NCBI RefSeq assembly: GCF_000010805.1
Contig: NC_012522.1
Location: 2,542,001-2,606,000, forward strand
Origin: Rhodococcus opacus B4
Lineage (GTDB): Bacteria; Actinomycetota; Actinomycetes; Mycobacteriales; Mycobacteriaceae
Length of the DNA: 64,000 nt
Direction: 5' to 3'
Notes under the pieces: model-generated
The model's input: the letters and a program-made list of their open reading frames with translations, nothing else
Told to the model about the DNA's origin: nothing
Database searches by the model: none
Shown here: in pieces, positions 8,165 to 15,891 of the stretch
How positions within the stretch are numbered: the first letter of the stretch is position 1
How the letters are laid out: each line of letters opens with the position of its first letter
Made by a program: the position numbers and the translations under genes

Positions 8165-9089
8165 GCGTAGACGGTGGTATACCGCGGGCGGGCAGAGAAA
8201 GAAGCCAACAAAACGCAACGAACTCAACCCGAGCGCTGGGGACATGGACGATGTGACCGAGGCGGAAGCTGGTTCTCAACGCGTTTGCAATCACGTTCGA
8301 CGGCCGAATTGTCCGAATAAGGCCTAAACCGATGTGCCAGAGCTAGAGCCACCGAAAACCTGACACTCCCACCCTGGGGGAACCTGAACCCGCCGAACCA
8401 TGATGGCACGCGCCCGAAACAGTCGACGAGTGCGCCGGTGATTACCAGAGGGTAAGAGGAAGCCCGGTGATTTGGCCGGGGCGTGGTGTTCGTCCGGCGC
8501 ACAGACCCGCCCAGCGACTGGGCCCGGCGGCCGTCGGACCGTGGGCGGTTGTTGGCGCCGGCATCGTGCAGCAGGGCATCGGCCGCCGGGCCGGCGATCC
8601 GGTGCCCGTCGGCAGCGCGTGGATTCGGACCTGTTGTGCCCCATCTGCCGCGTCCGCTGAGCGAGTCCGAGGTGACCGCGTCGCGGACGGTGCGGCCGAG
8701 CCGGTCGAGGGTGTGCACCACGATGACATCGCCGCCGCGGGAAGGCGGGGATCGACTCGGCGAACATCTACGTGGACAAGAAAGCCGGGACCACCACCGA
8801 GCGCCCGGGGTTGCAGGCGCTGCTCGGCTACGAGCCGGACCTCCAGCGCCGCTGACGAGCTCACGCGGGCTCAGAGGTGCCGGCTACTTCTTCGGATCGA
8901 CTCCGGCAAGAGCGCCGCGGATCCGGTCGCGGCTTGACGTACAGCGGTTGTCCACATAATCACCCGACGGCACACTGGCGAGACCCCCATCATTGTTGTG
9001 TCAGTGTGCCGATTCGGTACCGTTCGGTGTCGACCCGCGCCCGCGTGTCGCTCGATCGGCACTGCACATCCGAAATGTGGGAGGTTCCC
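8165..9089. other. Non-coding or decayed region with recombinase relic
   Basis: About 0.9 kb separates the double TetR gene from the DUF808 gene. No open frame here has a convincing protein match or ribosome binding site. The only recognisable content is broken serine-recombinase sequence at 8665-8855. The leftward frame around 8335-8420 gives VPPGWECQVF, faintly like the start of some TnpB-type transposases, but this is too short to call. The region is probably the residue of a mobile-element insertion. Confidence 0.5.
8665..8855. pseudogene. Scrambled serine recombinase (resolvase) relic
   Basis: Two pieces of one resolvase catalytic domain lie back to back on opposite strands. Forward at 8745-8855 reads AGIDSANIYVDKKAG, TTTERPGLQALLGY and then a premature stop. 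Reverse from about 8739 to 8665 reads GGDVIVVHTLDRLGRTVRD. In intact resolvases the second piece directly follows the first, so one piece has been inverted. The N-terminal serine segment and the C-terminal DNA-binding part are missing. Tn3-type resolvases and site-specific invertases are the likely source. Confidence 0.75.
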
Positions 9090-10055
9090 GTGGCTGGTGG
9101 TCTCGTCGCCCTGTTGGACGACGTCGCGGCGATCGCGAAGGTGGCCGCGGCGTCTGTCGACGACATCGGAGCTGCGGCAGGTAAGGCCAGCGTCAAGGCA
9201 GCGGGTGTGGTCGTCGACGACGCCGCCGTCACCCCCCGTTACGTGCACGGGTTCACCCCTGATCGCGAATTGCCCATCATCCGCAAGATCGCGATCGGGT
9301 CGATCCGCAACAAACTGCTGATCATCCTGCCGGTGGCGATGATCCTGAGCGAGTTCCTGCCCCAGGCACTGCCGTACCTGCTGATCGCCGGTGGTCTGTT
9401 CCTGTGCTTCGAGGGAGCCGAGAAGGTCTACGAAGCACTCACCGGCGGTCACCACGAGGACGAGGGCGCGGCCGAGGGGCAGAGCCGAGCCGAGCTCGAG
9501 AAGACGATGGTCAGCGGCGCGATCCGCACCGACCTGATCCTGTCCGCCGAGATCATGGTGATCTCCCTGTCGGCGGTCGAGAGCGAACCCTTCGTCACAC
9601 GACTGTTGGTGCTCATCGTCGTCGCGATACTGATCACCGTCCTGGTGTACGGCGTGGTCGCGCTGATCGTGAAGATGGACGACGTGGGACTGTCGCTCGC
9701 CGGGCGCGAGTCCTCGTTCAGTCAGCGAATCGGCCGGGGGCTCGTTGCCGCGATGCCGAAGGTGATGGCGGTGCTCACCGTGGTCGGGATCGCCGCGATG
9801 CTGTGGGTCGGTGGCCACATTCTGATCGTCAACGTCGGCGAGGCAGGATTCCACTGGCCGGCCGATCGCCTCCACGACCTCGAACACTGGTTCGGCGATC
9901 TCGTGCACGGCGGCTTCGGCGGCACTCTGTCCTGGACGGCAGGGACCGTGGTGTCCGCTCTCGTCGGTCTCGTCGTCGGCGCGATCGTCGTCCTGATCAT
10001 GCACCTGATCCCGAAGCGGGCCCACGCGCCTCGGCGCACTGGCACGTCGCAGTGA
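9090..10055 (+). CDS. DUF808 family inner-membrane protein (YedI-like)
   Basis: This 321-residue protein begins VAGGLVALLDDVAAIAKVAAASVDDIG and has several hydrophobic helices (for example LLIILPVAMILSEFLPQALPYLLIAGGLFLCFEGAEK). That matches the DUF808/YedI family of uncharacterised membrane proteins. The GTG at 9090 is chosen because GGGAGG lies five bases upstream and family members start at this point; the open frame continues upstream without family sequence. It converges with the following leftward gene, with eight bases between the stops. Function is not known. Confidence 0.85.
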   Translation: MAGGLVALLDDVAAIAKVAAASVDDIGAAAGKASVKAAGVVVDDAAVTPRYVHGFTPDRELPIIRKIAIGSIRNKLLIILPVAMILSEFLPQALPYLLIAGGLFLCFEGAEKVYEALTGGHHEDEGAAEGQSRAELEKTMVSGAIRTDLILSAEIMVISLSAVESEPFVTRLLVLIVVAILITVLVYGVVALIVKMDDVGLSLAGRESSFSQRIGRGLVAAMPKVMAVLTVVGIAAMLWVGGHILIVNVGEAGFHWPADRLHDLEHWFGDLVHGGFGGTLSWTAGTVVSALVGLVVGAIVVLIMHLIPKRAHAPRRTGTSQ

Positions 10056-10063
10056 TTTCGTAG

Positions 10064-10708
10064 TCAGGTGGTGCAGCGGTTCCGCAGGGTCGGCACGCCC
10101 GGTCCGGTGAGGTCGTCGCAGTAGGCACTTCGACCGGCCATGGCCATCGTGAGCGCGAGGGTCGTGCCGCTGACCATCGGGCCGGTTCCCGTCGTGAAGG
10201 GCCCGTCGGTCGCCTCGAGGCGAAGGCCTTCGATGGCGCTGCGGCCGGCGACGGTGAAGTCCCGCCGGGCGTAGAAGCCGGCAACCTCGGTGACCGTCTC
10301 GACGGCGGGCGTACGCGCGAGCCCGAGCGGCCGCCGAATGTCCTGGGCATGCACCACGACCTCACCGAGCCACGCCGCGGTGGGTCCCGGGGCCGAGGTC
10401 GTACTGGTGACAATCCGCCGGAACCACTCGAGTGTCTCGGTGGGGGTCGCGCCTCGGTACTCGGCCAGGCGCCGGTCGTTGTGCAGGTCGAAGTCGAACC
10501 GTGCGCCCAGGACACTGCCGAACCAGCGAACCGCGCCAATGCTCGCCGCCGCCGTGAGGTGCGCAACGACCTCCTCGACCACCCAGCGCCCGCACAGCGA
10601 CTGCTGCGCCCACTGCGCTTCGTGAAGACCAGCGAGGTCATCGGCCAAAGCGGCGCGTTCGGTTGCGGCGGCAGACCACAGGGTGGCGCGGGTGAGGGCA
10701 TTACGCAC
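10064..10708 (-). CDS. Maleylpyruvate isomerase family, mycothiol-dependent-type protein
   Basis: This 214-residue protein has the DinB-like metal-binding helix bundle of the mycothiol-dependent maleylpyruvate isomerase family: LCGRWVVEEVVAHLTAA near residue 40, GEVVVHAQDIRRPLG in the middle and a C-terminal SCP2-like stretch (GTGPMVSGTTLALTMAMAGR). Family members use mycothiol, the actinobacterial thiol, in isomerase or transferase reactions, with His residues binding a divalent metal. The GTG at 10708 follows GGAGG at five bases. The actual reaction cannot be assigned, as no gentisate-pathway genes are nearby. Confidence 0.8.
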   Translation of the reverse strand: MRNALTRATLWSAAATERAALADDLAGLHEAQWAQQSLCGRWVVEEVVAHLTAAASIGAVRWFGSVLGARFDFDLHNDRRLAEYRGATPTETLEWFRRIVTSTTSAPGPTAAWLGEVVVHAQDIRRPLGLARTPAVETVTEVAGFYARRDFTVAGRSAIEGLRLEATDGPFTTGTGPMVSGTTLALTMAMAGRSAYCDDLTGPGVPTLRNRCTT

Positions 10709-10845
10709 TGCGACCTCCAGGTTGGGGCGGCTGACAAGAATGAAGACTGCCCGCGAACGCCGGAATCATCGGTCAATCGGTTCCACGGTAGCGAGTGCAT
10801 CGCCGTTTCCCGGAACGACCGGTGTCCCGGGGAACGACCCGCGAG

Positions 10846-11121
10846 CTAGAAGAAGCCGTGACCACCGAAGTGGCCGAAACCGCCGAAACCACCGAGGAAC
10901 GGGCCTGCCTCCGGTCGCTGGGGCCCGTACGTCCCCGGCCAGCCCCACGGGAAGCCCGACTGCGGCACGTCGGTCACCGGCCCCGCATCCGGCACGACCC
11001 GGGCGACGGGCGTCGCAACGCTGTCGGATACTGTTGCCGCGGTGGCAGTTCCGGCTCCTAGAACGACCAGAGGTGCCATTGCGGCTGCGGCGACCGCCGC
11101 GCGGATTGCGAACTTGTACAT
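10846..11121 (-). CDS. Small secreted Gly/Pro-rich protein
   Basis: This 91-residue protein begins MYKFAIRAAVAAAAMAPLVVLGAGTATAATV, a clear Sec signal peptide with likely cleavage after ATA or TAA near residue 29. The mature part is only about 60 residues, with a C-terminal run rich in Gly, Phe and His (FLGGFGGFGHFGGHGFF). A ribosome site AAAGGCGAG precedes the ATG. Small exported proteins of this type are common in rhodococci but have no known function; metal binding through the terminal His residues is possible but untested. Confidence 0.7.
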   Translation of the reverse strand: MYKFAIRAAVAAAAMAPLVVLGAGTATAATVSDSVATPVARVVPDAGPVTDVPQSGFPWGWPGTYGPQRPEAGPFLGGFGGFGHFGGHGFF

Positions 11122-11160
11122 TGTTCTCGCCTTTCGTTTTCTGGGGCTGTGATCGGGTAG

Positions 11161-11176
11161 ATGATCGAACGATCAT
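11161..11176. promoter_or_regulatory. Palindrome in divergent promoter region
   Basis: ATGATCG and CGATCAT arms flank AA, about 40 bases upstream of the small secreted protein gene. The 279-base region between that gene and the response-regulator gene must hold both promoters. The palindrome could be an operator for either; no cognate regulator can be named. Confidence 0.35.
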
Positions 11177-11400
11177 TGATGTAAATTCTGGTTCGAACAC
11201 GGTCCGGAGTCGCCACTGCCAGCAGGTGGTTACGGGTGCTACCAGCCGCAATTCCGGTCTTCCAGGTAGCTGCAATTCCATCGTTGGCCTGCTTGTGTAT
11301 GACGGCGTTGTAGCGTGTCGGCGGGTGCCGATGACGTACTCTCGAAATCGATCACTTCGACGGTGATCGGGCGCTTTCTCACGGACGACGGAGCAACCCG

Positions 11401-12057
11401 GTGACGACACGAGTGCGGGTGATTCTGGCCGAAGACGACGTCCTGCTCCGCGAAGGCGTGGCGAGCCTGCTCACCCGCTCCGGCTTCGATGTCCGGGAAC
11501 AGGTCGGCGACGCAACCACCCTCCTCGAACTGGTTCGCACGCAAACGCCCGACCTGGTGGTGGTCGATATCCGGATGCCACCGACCCACACCACCGAAGG
11601 CCTCGACGCGGCCCGGGTGATCCGCGACGAGTTCCCGGAAGTCGGCATCCTGGTGCTGTCGGCGCACGCCGATGTCGAGCACGCGATGGAACTTCTGGCC
11701 AGCGGCCGGGGAATCGGCTACCTGCTCAAGAGCCGCATCACCGATGTGGACGATTTCATCGACACCCTGCAGCGCATCGCCGCGGGCGCGTCCGTCGTCG
11801 ACCCCGCGCTGGTGCAGGAATTGGTCTCCGCCCGCCGGCGCAACGACCCGCTCGCGGTGCTCAGTGCGCGGGAGCGGGAGGTTCTGGCCCTCATGGCGGA
11901 AGGACGTTCCAACGCCGGCATCGCCCGCCGACTGTGGGTCACCGAGGGAACCGTCGAGAAGCATGTGCGCAGCATCCTGACCAAGCTGAACCTCCCGGAA
12001 ACCGGCGACGATCACCGACGGGTTCTCGCGGTCGTCACCTTTCTCGAGGCTCGCTGA
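11401..12057 (+). CDS. Response regulator, NarL/LuxR family
   Basis: This 218-residue protein has an N-terminal receiver domain with acidic Glu11-Asp12-Asp13, phospho-acceptor Asp56 in VVVDIRMPP, and conserved Lys near residue 110 (LLKSRI). A LuxR-type helix-turn-helix follows at about residues 150-210 (LSAREREVLALMAEGRSN, then GTVEKHVRSILTKLNL). It starts with GTG. It should be phosphorylated by a HisKA_3 kinase, and the kinase encoded at 12517-14151 on the other strand is the obvious partner. Its last 23 bases overlap the end of the converging receiver gene, so the two transcripts are antisense at their 3' ends. Confidence 0.92.
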   Translation: MTTRVRVILAEDDVLLREGVASLLTRSGFDVREQVGDATTLLELVRTQTPDLVVVDIRMPPTHTTEGLDAARVIRDEFPEVGILVLSAHADVEHAMELLASGRGIGYLLKSRITDVDDFIDTLQRIAAGASVVDPALVQELVSARRRNDPLAVLSAREREVLALMAEGRSNAGIARRLWVTEGTVEKHVRSILTKLNLPETGDDHRRVLAVVTFLEAR

Positions 12058-12445
12058 CCGGGGCCGCGCGATCTCGTTCGGCGCGGAGCAGATCCCGGAT
12101 CGCATCGGACGACAGCTCCGGCTTCGACACGAATCCCACCGCGGGGCTCGCGGAGACCAGGTCGGCCAGGTCTTGCTCGGCGTGCGTGGAAATCAGGATC
12201 ACCGCCGCGGCGAACGACTCGTCGAGTCGCTGCGCGAGATCGAATCCGCTCTCCGTGCCGAGTTCGACGTCGACCAGGATGACGTCGGGGTGCAGTTCCG
12301 CGGCCGTCCGCACCGCGTCGACAGTGTTCGACACCGTGCCGACCACCGGGATGCCCTGCTGCTCGAGCAGTCGCCGAGCGGCGTCCAGGAAACAAGGGCT
12401 GTCATCGACGATCAGGCATCGTGGATGACCGAGCTGAAACACCAT
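12035..12445 (-). CDS. Single-domain response regulator (receiver only)
   Basis: This 136-residue protein is a lone receiver domain: LIVDDSPCFLDAARRLL (Asp14, Asp15), phospho-acceptor Asp59 in VILVDVELGTESG, a Ser/Thr in LISTHAE, and VGFVSKPELS with the conserved Lys. No output domain follows. The ATG at 12445 begins the receiver fold; the frame is open far upstream but has no receiver-like sequence there. It lies 71 bases downstream of the sensor kinase in the same direction, so it may be a phosphate sink or a tuner of the kinase/NarL pair. Confidence 0.88.
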   Translation of the reverse strand: MVFQLGHPRCLIVDDSPCFLDAARRLLEQQGIPVVGTVSNTVDAVRTAAELHPDVILVDVELGTESGFDLAQRLDESFAAAVILISTHAEQDLADLVSASPAVGFVSKPELSSDAIRDLLRAERDRAAPVSEPRER

Positions 12446-12516
12446 GCCTTCATGGTCGACCCGATCCTCCCGGTACGCATTCCCGCTAGCGGGTAAACAC
12501 CGCGGGTGCCCGTCGT

Positions 12517-14151
12517 TCACTCGCCGGCGACCGGGATGGTGATGTCGAGCGTGGTCCCGTGGCCCGGCGGACTCGTGATCTGCAGGTGGCCGCCGAGAGC
12601 CTCGACGCGGTCCTGCAATCCGAGGAGCCCGGAGCCCGCGGCGGACGAGGCGCCGCCGACGCCGTCGTCCCGGACCACGAGGCGAAGGGCGCCGTCCTCC
12701 GTTCCCAGCGACACGGACACCTCGGAGGCTCGCGCGTGCTTGGCGGCGTTGGTGAGAGCCTCGGCGACCACGTAGTAGGCGGCTACCTCCACCGATTCCG
12801 CGAAACGGCCTTCGACGGCGACGTCGAGGGAAACGGGAACCGCCGAGCGACGTGCCAGCGTCCGCACCGCCGATCCCAGCCCGCCCTTCGACAGGATCGC
12901 CGGGTGGATGCCGTGGGAGAGTTCGCGCAGATCCTCCGACACCCCCTTCAGCCCCGAGGCGACCGCCGACAACTGCTCCCTCACATCCACCCACTCGGCA
13001 GGCACCGATGCCTCCGTCATCCGCACCTCGAGCCCCAGCGACACCAGTCGCTGCTGAGCCCCGTCGTGCAGATCGCGTTCCAGGCGACGCCGGGCCTCGT
13101 CCGAGGCCGCGACGATCCTCGCGCGGGAGGCGAGCAGTTCGGCGCGGGTCACAGCATTCGCGATCGCGGTCGCGACGAGGTCGGCGAAATCGCCGAGTCG
13201 CGCCTCGGTGTCCGGTGGCAGCGGTTCGGCGCGCCGCGATCCGACGATCGCCGCACCCCACACCCGGGAGTCCACGAAGATCGGCACTCCCACGATCGAT
13301 CCGAAGCCCCCCTCGCGAATGCGGGTCGCGACTTCCCCGCCGACGTGTTCGTGGTTGTCGATCCTGGCGGCGCGGCCGGTGCGGAGAACGATCGCCCCGA
13401 CGTCGTCGCCCTCCATCGGGATTCTGTCTCCGGTGACGGACATCCCGGTGATCCCCGGCTCGTATCGAACGGCGACCAACGTCCCCGTACCGTCCCCGTC
13501 GTCGCGAAGGAGCACGGCGTTGACCACGTGCAGCCAGAGCGCGAGTTCCTCGGCCACCGCTGTGAACACTTCCGGTGGGCTCACCCCACGCGCCGCCAGT
13601 GTTGCCACTCGGCGCAGTGCGGCCTGGTGCGAGGCGAGGATTCCGAGTTCGTCGCGGCTGGCCTCGGCCTCGCGCCGGCGCTGGACCGCCTCGGCGGTCC
13701 GCAATCGGGCCTGACCGGCCATCAGGTTGGCCACCAGCGCGACGGGTAGGAAGACCAGGATGGCCACCCAGTCGCCGGGTTTCGTCGGAAGCAGGGTTCC
13801 CGACACCTGGAGGTGGAAGTAGCCGTAGACGACTGCGCTGACCAACGTCGTCAGCACCGACAGCACGAATCCCCAGCGCGCCGAGACCACCAGAACTCCG
13901 AGCAGGAACACCGCACCGAAGGCGTTCTGCGGCGCGACCTTGTCGAGCTGGCGCACCACTACGGTTTCCACGGTGATCACGGAAGCGGCGACGACGATGC
14001 CCAGCCACAGCGGAGGGGTGGTCGGGCGCACCAGGAGCGCTATCACACGCGCAGGCATCTCTCGCGCGTCCGCATCGAAAGCCCCGAACGGGGACGCCGC
14101 GTCGCGCCGCGACAGCGCTCCGATTGACCGCCGTGACCACTGTCGCGTCAT
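12517..14151 (-). CDS. Membrane sensor histidine kinase (DUF4118, GAF, HisKA_3)
   Basis: The protein (544 residues from the preferred ATG) has four N-terminal membrane helices of the KdpD/DUF4118 type (about residues 47-145), a GAF-like domain (about 185-335), a HisKA_3 dimerisation domain with His362 in ERDLHDGAQQRL, and a HATPase domain (AEALTNAAKHA, DDGVGGA, GLLGLQDRVEALGG). It senses an unknown signal and phosphorylates NarL-type regulators. Upstream in-frame ATGs at 14205 and 14283 exist without good ribosome sites, so the start is uncertain. The kinase, the receiver-only protein and the converging NarL regulator form one local signalling set. Confidence 0.88.
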   Translation of the reverse strand: MTRQWSRRSIGALSRRDAASPFGAFDADAREMPARVIALLVRPTTPPLWLGIVVAASVITVETVVVRQLDKVAPQNAFGAVFLLGVLVVSARWGFVLSVLTTLVSAVVYGYFHLQVSGTLLPTKPGDWVAILVFLPVALVANLMAGQARLRTAEAVQRRREAEASRDELGILASHQAALRRVATLAARGVSPPEVFTAVAEELALWLHVVNAVLLRDDGDGTGTLVAVRYEPGITGMSVTGDRIPMEGDDVGAIVLRTGRAARIDNHEHVGGEVATRIREGGFGSIVGVPIFVDSRVWGAAIVGSRRAEPLPPDTEARLGDFADLVATAIANAVTRAELLASRARIVAASDEARRRLERDLHDGAQQRLVSLGLEVRMTEASVPAEWVDVREQLSAVASGLKGVSEDLRELSHGIHPAILSKGGLGSAVRTLARRSAVPVSLDVAVEGRFAESVEVAAYYVVAEALTNAAKHARASEVSVSLGTEDGALRLVVRDDGVGGASSAAGSGLLGLQDRVEALGGHLQITSPPGHGTTLDITIPVAGE

Positions 14152-14314
14152 CGTGCTTGCTCGGATCAGTCGTGGAGTTCTCGGACAGACCTCGATGTGC
14201 ATCATATCGAGGCGACCCGCCCCGTCTCGACGCCTTGCTCCCGTCAGTCGGCTGACACCGGCCGATGTCGCTACGCTGGGCACAGGCCGATGCAGTAGAC
14301 CTTGGGAGGACGCG

Positions 14315-14548
14315 GTGGTAGCCGTACAGATACAGGTGGGTGATCTGGTGCAGGCGTCCGGTCACGCCGGCCCCTGGCTGGTCGTCGAGGTCAGCAAGGG
14401 CATGGCGTCGCTGCAGCATCCCGACGGACATCGGCTGTCGGTCCGGACGACGACGCTGTCCGTGGTGCACAAGGCGACGAGCCCGGCGGGCGAGGTCGAG
14501 CCGCCCGCGCGCGATCAGCCCGGAGAGGCACCCACCCTGTTCGACTAG
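14315..14548 (+). CDS. Small hypothetical protein
   Basis: This 77-residue protein begins VVAVQIQVGDLVQASGHAGPWLVVEVSKG and looks like a short beta-barrel (SH3-like) domain with a charged C-terminal tail. GGGAGGA lies four bases before the GTG start, so translation is likely. It starts divergently from the sensor kinase. Its TAG stop lies in a CTAG that also contains the stop of the converging gene. No function can be assigned. Confidence 0.65.
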   Translation: MVAVQIQVGDLVQASGHAGPWLVVEVSKGMASLQHPDGHRLSVRTTTLSVVHKATSPAGEVEPPARDQPGEAPTLFD

Positions 14549-15144
14549 TCGACGATCGTCGTGACGATCGACGTGACCGCCGGGGTCCGCGGGGTCGAAC
14601 CGAATCCGAACCGCACCGGCGGATCGACCGGCGTCAGCGCGCCGAGGTTCTCGCCGCACCACGTGGCGGACATTCCGGCCAGCCGCCGCTGGTCGACGGC
14701 GCCGTAGAACTCGCGACGCCCGTTGCCCGCGGTGCCCCGGGTGCGAACACCGCGGAGAGCGACGCGGGCGATCGGGTCGCTGACCGCACAGAACCACGGA
14801 GCCCCCGCGACGGTCCGCGGCACCAGGTTCAGCAGCCGTCCGAGTGCGGTGCGGGCCCCGACCTCGAACCGCACGTGCAGGTCGCCGGCCCGGACGGTCC
14901 GACTGTCGCCGGACCGCGTGTAGTCGACGGGTGTGATCACCGTCCGGTCGAAGGTGTATGTCGCGGTGACGAAATCGCGGACGGCGTCCGACGGCGCGAG
15001 GAGCACGCGGAGACCGTCGGCGCATTCGATCATCACGTCGGTGAACTCCCCGAGCGGCGACCGTGACCAGTGGCCGACGACGATGCGGACGCCCGACCCG
15101 GTGCCCAGGCCGGTGATCTCCCCGTCGAAACGCCAACGGGTCAT
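14545..15144 (-). CDS. Conserved hypothetical protein downstream of a TetR gene
   Basis: This 199-residue protein starts MTRWRFDGEITGLGTGSGVRIVVG and has mainly predicted beta structure with no recognised catalytic motif or membrane helix. The ATG at 15144 overlaps the TetR stop by four bases (ATGA), so the two are co-translated. A longer in-frame extension upstream lies inside the TetR gene and is rejected. The middle of the protein, VDYTRSGDSRTVRAGDLHVRFEVGARTALGRLL, has a pattern seen in small uncharacterised actinobacterial proteins. Pairing with a regulator suggests a role linked to the 15-23 kb catabolic cluster, but this is inference. Confidence 0.65.
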   Translation of the reverse strand: MTRWRFDGEITGLGTGSGVRIVVGHWSRSPLGEFTDVMIECADGLRVLLAPSDAVRDFVTATYTFDRTVITPVDYTRSGDSRTVRAGDLHVRFEVGARTALGRLLNLVPRTVAGAPWFCAVSDPIARVALRGVRTRGTAGNGRREFYGAVDQRRLAGMSATWCGENLGALTPVDPPVRFGFGSTPRTPAVTSIVTTIVD

Positions 15145-15803
15145 CCGGTCAGGTGCCGGTACTCGGCGGCGCTCCGATCCGACAGGACGGTGCGGAGAAT
15201 GAATCGTGTTTGCGCCGTGATGTATTGATCGACGGTGTAGCGGGACGCGAAATGCCAGTGCTTGAGCGCCCACCCGTGCGCGAGCATCATCATGTCGAAC
15301 GTCGTCAGGTCGACGTCGAGGTCGCCGGCGAGACCGGAGGCGATCGCCGCCTCGAGGGCGTCGTGCAGCGGCTTGGACGTCGCCACCTCGAGTTCCTTGA
15401 TCCGCTCACGCCCCTCCTGGTCGAGGGTCCGGCTCTCCCGGTACGTCAGCACGACGGCGTCCAGATTCTCGTCGACGATCTCGACGAACCGACGGAAGCC
15501 GGCGGCCAGCCGCTCGACGGGGTCGGCTCCCGCGGCGTCCATCGCGGGCTCGAGCTGATCGCGGAAGGCGTCGAGGATGTCGACGATCGTGGCGAGGAGA
15601 ATCTCCTCCTTGCCGCCGAAGTACTTGTAGATCAGCCCCACGCTCACCTGCGCCTCGTCGGCGAGCGCCTGCATGGACATCTGGTGGAACCCGGTCCGCT
15701 GCATCACCGTGACGGCGGCGTCGAGTACCTGACGTCGACGCGAGCTGACGCGGACGGCACGGACCGCCTCGTCGAGTGGAAGGGCGGAAGTGTCCTTCGC
15801 CAT
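15141..15803 (-). CDS. TetR-family regulator of the cyclohexanecarboxylate-type cluster
   Basis: This 220-residue TetR protein has its helix-turn-helix at about residues 22-68 (RRQVLDAAVTVMQRTGFHQMSM, VSVGLIYKYFGGKEEIL) and an all-helical ligand domain after it. AGGAGAGG precedes the ATG at some distance. It is the first gene at the edge of the acyl-CoA cluster, and a TGAA-N6-TTCA palindrome lies 35 bases before its start. The same palindrome recurs before the BadI-like gene and the acyl-CoA dehydrogenase at 21626. It is therefore the best candidate to repress this cluster, with an acyl-CoA as likely inducer. Confidence 0.85.
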   Translation of the reverse strand: MAKDTSALPLDEAVRAVRVSSRRRQVLDAAVTVMQRTGFHQMSMQALADEAQVSVGLIYKYFGGKEEILLATIVDILDAFRDQLEPAMDAAGADPVERLAAGFRRFVEIVDENLDAVVLTYRESRTLDQEGRERIKELEVATSKPLHDALEAAIASGLAGDLDVDLTTFDMMMLAHGWALKHWHFASRYTVDQYITAQTRFILRTVLSDRSAAEYRHLTG

Positions 15804-15837
15804 GACAGCTGACCTCTCCTTGCCGGCAAATCTGCGG

Positions 15838-15851
15838 TGAATGGGTATTCA
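15838..15851. promoter_or_regulatory. TGAA-N6-TTCA operator candidate before the TetR gene
   Basis: TGAATGGGTATTCA, flanked by G and C so that the arms extend to GTGAAT/ATTCAC. It lies about 35 bases upstream of the TetR start and matches two other promoter sites of this cluster, which suggests autoregulation. Confidence 0.65.
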
Positions 15852-15891
15852 CAGTATCTCGCCCTGCCCCGGTCCGGCAGTCCGGGCCGCG

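Noticed and set aside
8335-8420. A possible TnpB transposase start on the reverse strand (VPPGWECQVF)
   Set aside because: Only about ten residues look similar, and nothing further along the frame fits a transposase.
12446-15136. A reverse-strand frame of about 900 codons extending the receiver gene
   Set aside because: It runs antisense or out of frame through the kinase, the small gene and the hypothetical protein and is Arg/Gly-rich; only 12035-12445 has receiver sequence.
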